A stretch of DNA of 64,000 bases, from assembly GCF_900103715.1 (NCBI RefSeq), contig NZ_FNHL01000002.1:806001-870000 (forward strand), in the 5' to 3' direction. This DNA comes from Halogranum gelatinilyticum. GTDB taxonomy: Archaea; Halobacteriota; Halobacteria; Halobacteriales; Haloferacaceae. The position numbers were made by a program, and so were the translations under genes. Shown here in pieces: positions 62,201 through 64,000 of this stretch (positions are counted from its first letter, which is position 1; every line of letters begins with the position of its first letter). The notes under the pieces are model-generated. The model was not told the origin of the DNA. It did not search any database and worked only from the letters and a program-made list of their open reading frames with translations.

Positions 62201-63964
62201 CTAGTCGTCGAGGACCTGCTGCATGAACAGCTCGACCGTCGTGACCTGTGCGAGGAAGCCGAGCCGGTCCGCCTTCTTGGCCATGTGTTCGGCTCTGAGC
62301 GTCGTGAGCGCGTCGGCGTCGAACACGTCGCGGCTGGCGGCCGACCGGAGCACGTCGTCGAGATACCCCTGGAACGCGTCGTTCTCGCGGTACCAGTTGC
62401 CGATGTCGCTCGAAGACAGCCCCCGCTGGACGACGTTCTTCGCGACGAAGCCGACGCCGTGGGCGAGGTAGGGAGACGACGTCGGGAGCTGCGTGCCCTC
62501 GTACGGGATGTGCGAGAGCCGCCCGTCGCGGTCGAGTGCCCGCATCAGCTTCAGCTTCATCGGCGACGGCACGTGCGGAATCGGCATCCGTCGGTGCAAG
62601 AACGGCTCCGTCCGGTACTCGACCGGGAGCTGGCCCGCGAGTTCGAGCAGGCGGTTGTTCGGCAGCTGCTCGCGGGTCCCGACGCGGGCGCGGGCGATCT
62701 TGTTCGAGAGGAAATGCTTCCGCGGGGTGTAGTTGGCGTGGGTGATGCCGAGGATCTGCGCGTCGCGGCCGGTGAAGGGACTCGCGCGCACCTCGTCGAT
62801 GAACGTGTCCTTCGGCTCGATATTGCTCGCCAGCACGTCCGTCACTAGCTTTCCGTCCCAGAGCGCGTGCATATCGTACAGCACGTCGCCGGGATACGCG
62901 GTCCCGCCGAGTCGCGTCGACCAGACGTGTTCCCCGCAGAGGATGGCCGACCCGGAGCCTTCGCACATGACGCCGACGTCAGTCGGGTCGACGTCGAAGA
63001 CGGCCGAGAGGTTCACCATCGTGTTCCAGCCGACCAGCCCGTCGCTGATGTCGACGAGTTCGCCGATCCGGTCGGCGACGACGTCGGGCGTGTGCGAGAA
63101 GACCTTGTGCTCGACGCCCAGTGCCTCGGAGACCTCGCTCGCGATGTCGACGTCGGTGCGGAACGGGCCGAAGTCAGACCCCAGCGGGCGGTTGTACGTG
63201 TACGTCTTGAACGGTTTTCCGGCGGTGTGCAACGAGGCGGCGAGCATCCGGCTGTCGAGTCCTCCCGAGAGCCAGAGCCCGGTCGGTCCCTCAATGCTCC
63301 GTGCGATGTCGCCGACGGCGTCGTCGTACGCGTTCGCGAAGTCACCGACGAAGTCGAGACCGCGGTACGTGCCGAACGGGAACGACCAGTAGCGTCGTTC
63401 CTCCCAGTGGCCGTCCTGATACAGGACGTAACAGCCCGGCCGGAGCGACTTGACCTCGCGAACGAGCGTCTTGTCGCCCCAGACGTGCGCCATCAGCAGC
63501 ATATCGGAGACGGCCTGTTCGTCGAGCGTCGGGTTATCGACTGCCCGGACGACCGCCGAGAGTTCCGACCCGAAGGTAAAGGGGTCGTCGGCGGTGTAGT
63601 ACATCGGTCTCGTGGCGGTCTTGTCGGTCGCGATGACGATGCGTCCCGAGGCGGTGTCGATACAGGCCATCGAGAAAGGACCGTTCAGTTGGGGGAGCAC
63701 GTCGTCCGGCGTGTCGAGAATCCGGCGGACGAGCTCGGGCGTGAAGTCGATATCCTTGTTGGAGACGACACCGTAGACGACGCCAGCGACCGACCCGTCG
63801 TCGACGATGGTGTGGCCCGTGGGATCCCGCTCACCGTGGTGAATGATCCCAAACGGAACGTCGGTCGACAACCGCTCGTCGACGTGGAACGTCCGTTGAT
63901 ACGTCCCATTAGAGAGAACACTTGCATCAGGCGCGTCTTCGCTTCCGCCAAACAGCCCCGGCAT
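62201..63964 (-). CDS. Asparagine-synthetase-like protein lacking the glutaminase cysteine
   Basis: 587 residues. The N-terminal Ntn-glutaminase-like domain (about 1-165) starts MPGLFGG where active enzymes have Met-Cys-Gly, so glutamine hydrolysis by this domain is unlikely; GVVYGVVSNKDID and FGSELSAVVRAVDNP are still recognisable. The synthetase domain has the PP-loop LWLSGGLDSRMLAASLH (about 230) and later KFxx-like regions, so ATP-dependent amidation or adenylation may continue with free ammonia. Related proteins sit in exosortase-type EPS clusters. Not assigned to cellular asparagine supply. Confidence 0.85.
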   Translation of the reverse strand: MPGLFGGSEDAPDASVLSNGTYQRTFHVDERLSTDVPFGIIHHGERDPTGHTIVDDGSVAGVVYGVVSNKDIDFTPELVRRILDTPDDVLPQLNGPFSMACIDTASGRIVIATDKTATRPMYYTADDPFTFGSELSAVVRAVDNPTLDEQAVSDMLLMAHVWGDKTLVREVKSLRPGCYVLYQDGHWEERRYWSFPFGTYRGLDFVGDFANAYDDAVGDIARSIEGPTGLWLSGGLDSRMLAASLHTAGKPFKTYTYNRPLGSDFGPFRTDVDIASEVSEALGVEHKVFSHTPDVVADRIGELVDISDGLVGWNTMVNLSAVFDVDPTDVGVMCEGSGSAILCGEHVWSTRLGGTAYPGDVLYDMHALWDGKLVTDVLASNIEPKDTFIDEVRASPFTGRDAQILGITHANYTPRKHFLSNKIARARVGTREQLPNNRLLELAGQLPVEYRTEPFLHRRMPIPHVPSPMKLKLMRALDRDGRLSHIPYEGTQLPTSSPYLAHGVGFVAKNVVQRGLSSSDIGNWYRENDAFQGYLDDVLRSAASRDVFDADALTTLRAEHMAKKADRLGFLAQVTTVELFMQQVLDD

Positions 63965-64000
63965 ACACCTCTCTAGTCTTACTCGGGGGATTGTTATATA
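63965..64000 (-). promoter_or_regulatory. Promoter of the asparagine-synthetase-like gene
   Basis: On the minus strand TATATAACAATCCCCC runs from the right window edge (64000) to about 63985, putting a TATA element about 26-30 bases before the ATG: leaderless. It is another TATAACAA element. Confidence 0.55.

Overview
The window is a high-GC chromosomal segment from a haloarchaeon (class Halobacteria, most likely Haloferacales). The evidence is the acidic proteomes, Tat-type signal peptides, TATA boxes placed for leaderless transcripts, a bacterioruberin operon, a PGF-CTERM surface protein and archaeal genes such as radB, cdc48 and a KEOPS-free trp operon of archaeal type. The gene order pst-phoU-cdc48-larC-radB-CBS and the crtB/crtD-lyeJ-cruF block resemble what I remember of Haloferax volcanii; that comparison is from memory, not from a search.

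Left part, 1-33.7 kb, is core metabolism. It holds a phosphate uptake operon (pstS-pstC-pstA-pstB, then phoU with its own promoter, and a divergent AbrB/PhoU-like regulator cut by the window edge), the AAA+ unfoldase Cdc48, nickel-pincer cofactor protein LarC, a chemotaxis-type transducer, the recombinase paralogue RadB, a CBS-domain protein, two tandem tRNA-Val(GAC) genes, a translationally coupled trpDFEG operon behind a TGTAC-type operator, and a large B12-dependent ribonucleotide reductase (nrdJ). nrdJ is preceded by a duplicated leader carrying three very small ORFs. Then follow phytoene synthase and the crtD-lyeJ-cruF bacterioruberin operon, RNA 3'-phosphate cyclase, a thiolase lacking both catalytic cysteines, and small membrane proteins.

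Right part, 33.7-64 kb, is an accessory cell-surface/exopolysaccharide locus. It contains three GT2 and one GT4 glycosyltransferases, an HPr-kinase-like ATPase, a Wzx-type flippase, a DUF354 GT-B-like protein, a polysaccharide deacetylase, a FemAB-like acyltransferase coupled by ATGA overlaps to an alkaline-phosphatase-superfamily enzyme and an alpha/alpha-barrel protein, a DUF1616 protein, a large polytopic membrane protein and an asparagine-synthetase-like protein without the glutaminase cysteine. Mixed in are secreted proteins: a Tat-exported beta-helix protein with four tandem C-terminal modules, a membrane-anchored cohesin protein directly next to a dockerin-bearing metallophosphoesterase, an Ig-repeat protein with a new-looking C-terminal repeat, and a predicted seven-bladed FG-GAP propeller. 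The enzyme set parallels bacterial exosortase/PEP-CTERM EPS loci, here beside a PGF-CTERM protein. Several promoters in this part share a TATAACAA-type element. Minisatellites, insertion-sequence ends, a transposase fragment and two low-GC small membrane genes mark it as a plastic region.

The most interesting points are the cohesin-dockerin pair within the EPS locus, the Cys-to-Ser thiolase, the duplicated nrdJ leader with small ORFs, and the shared promoter element.
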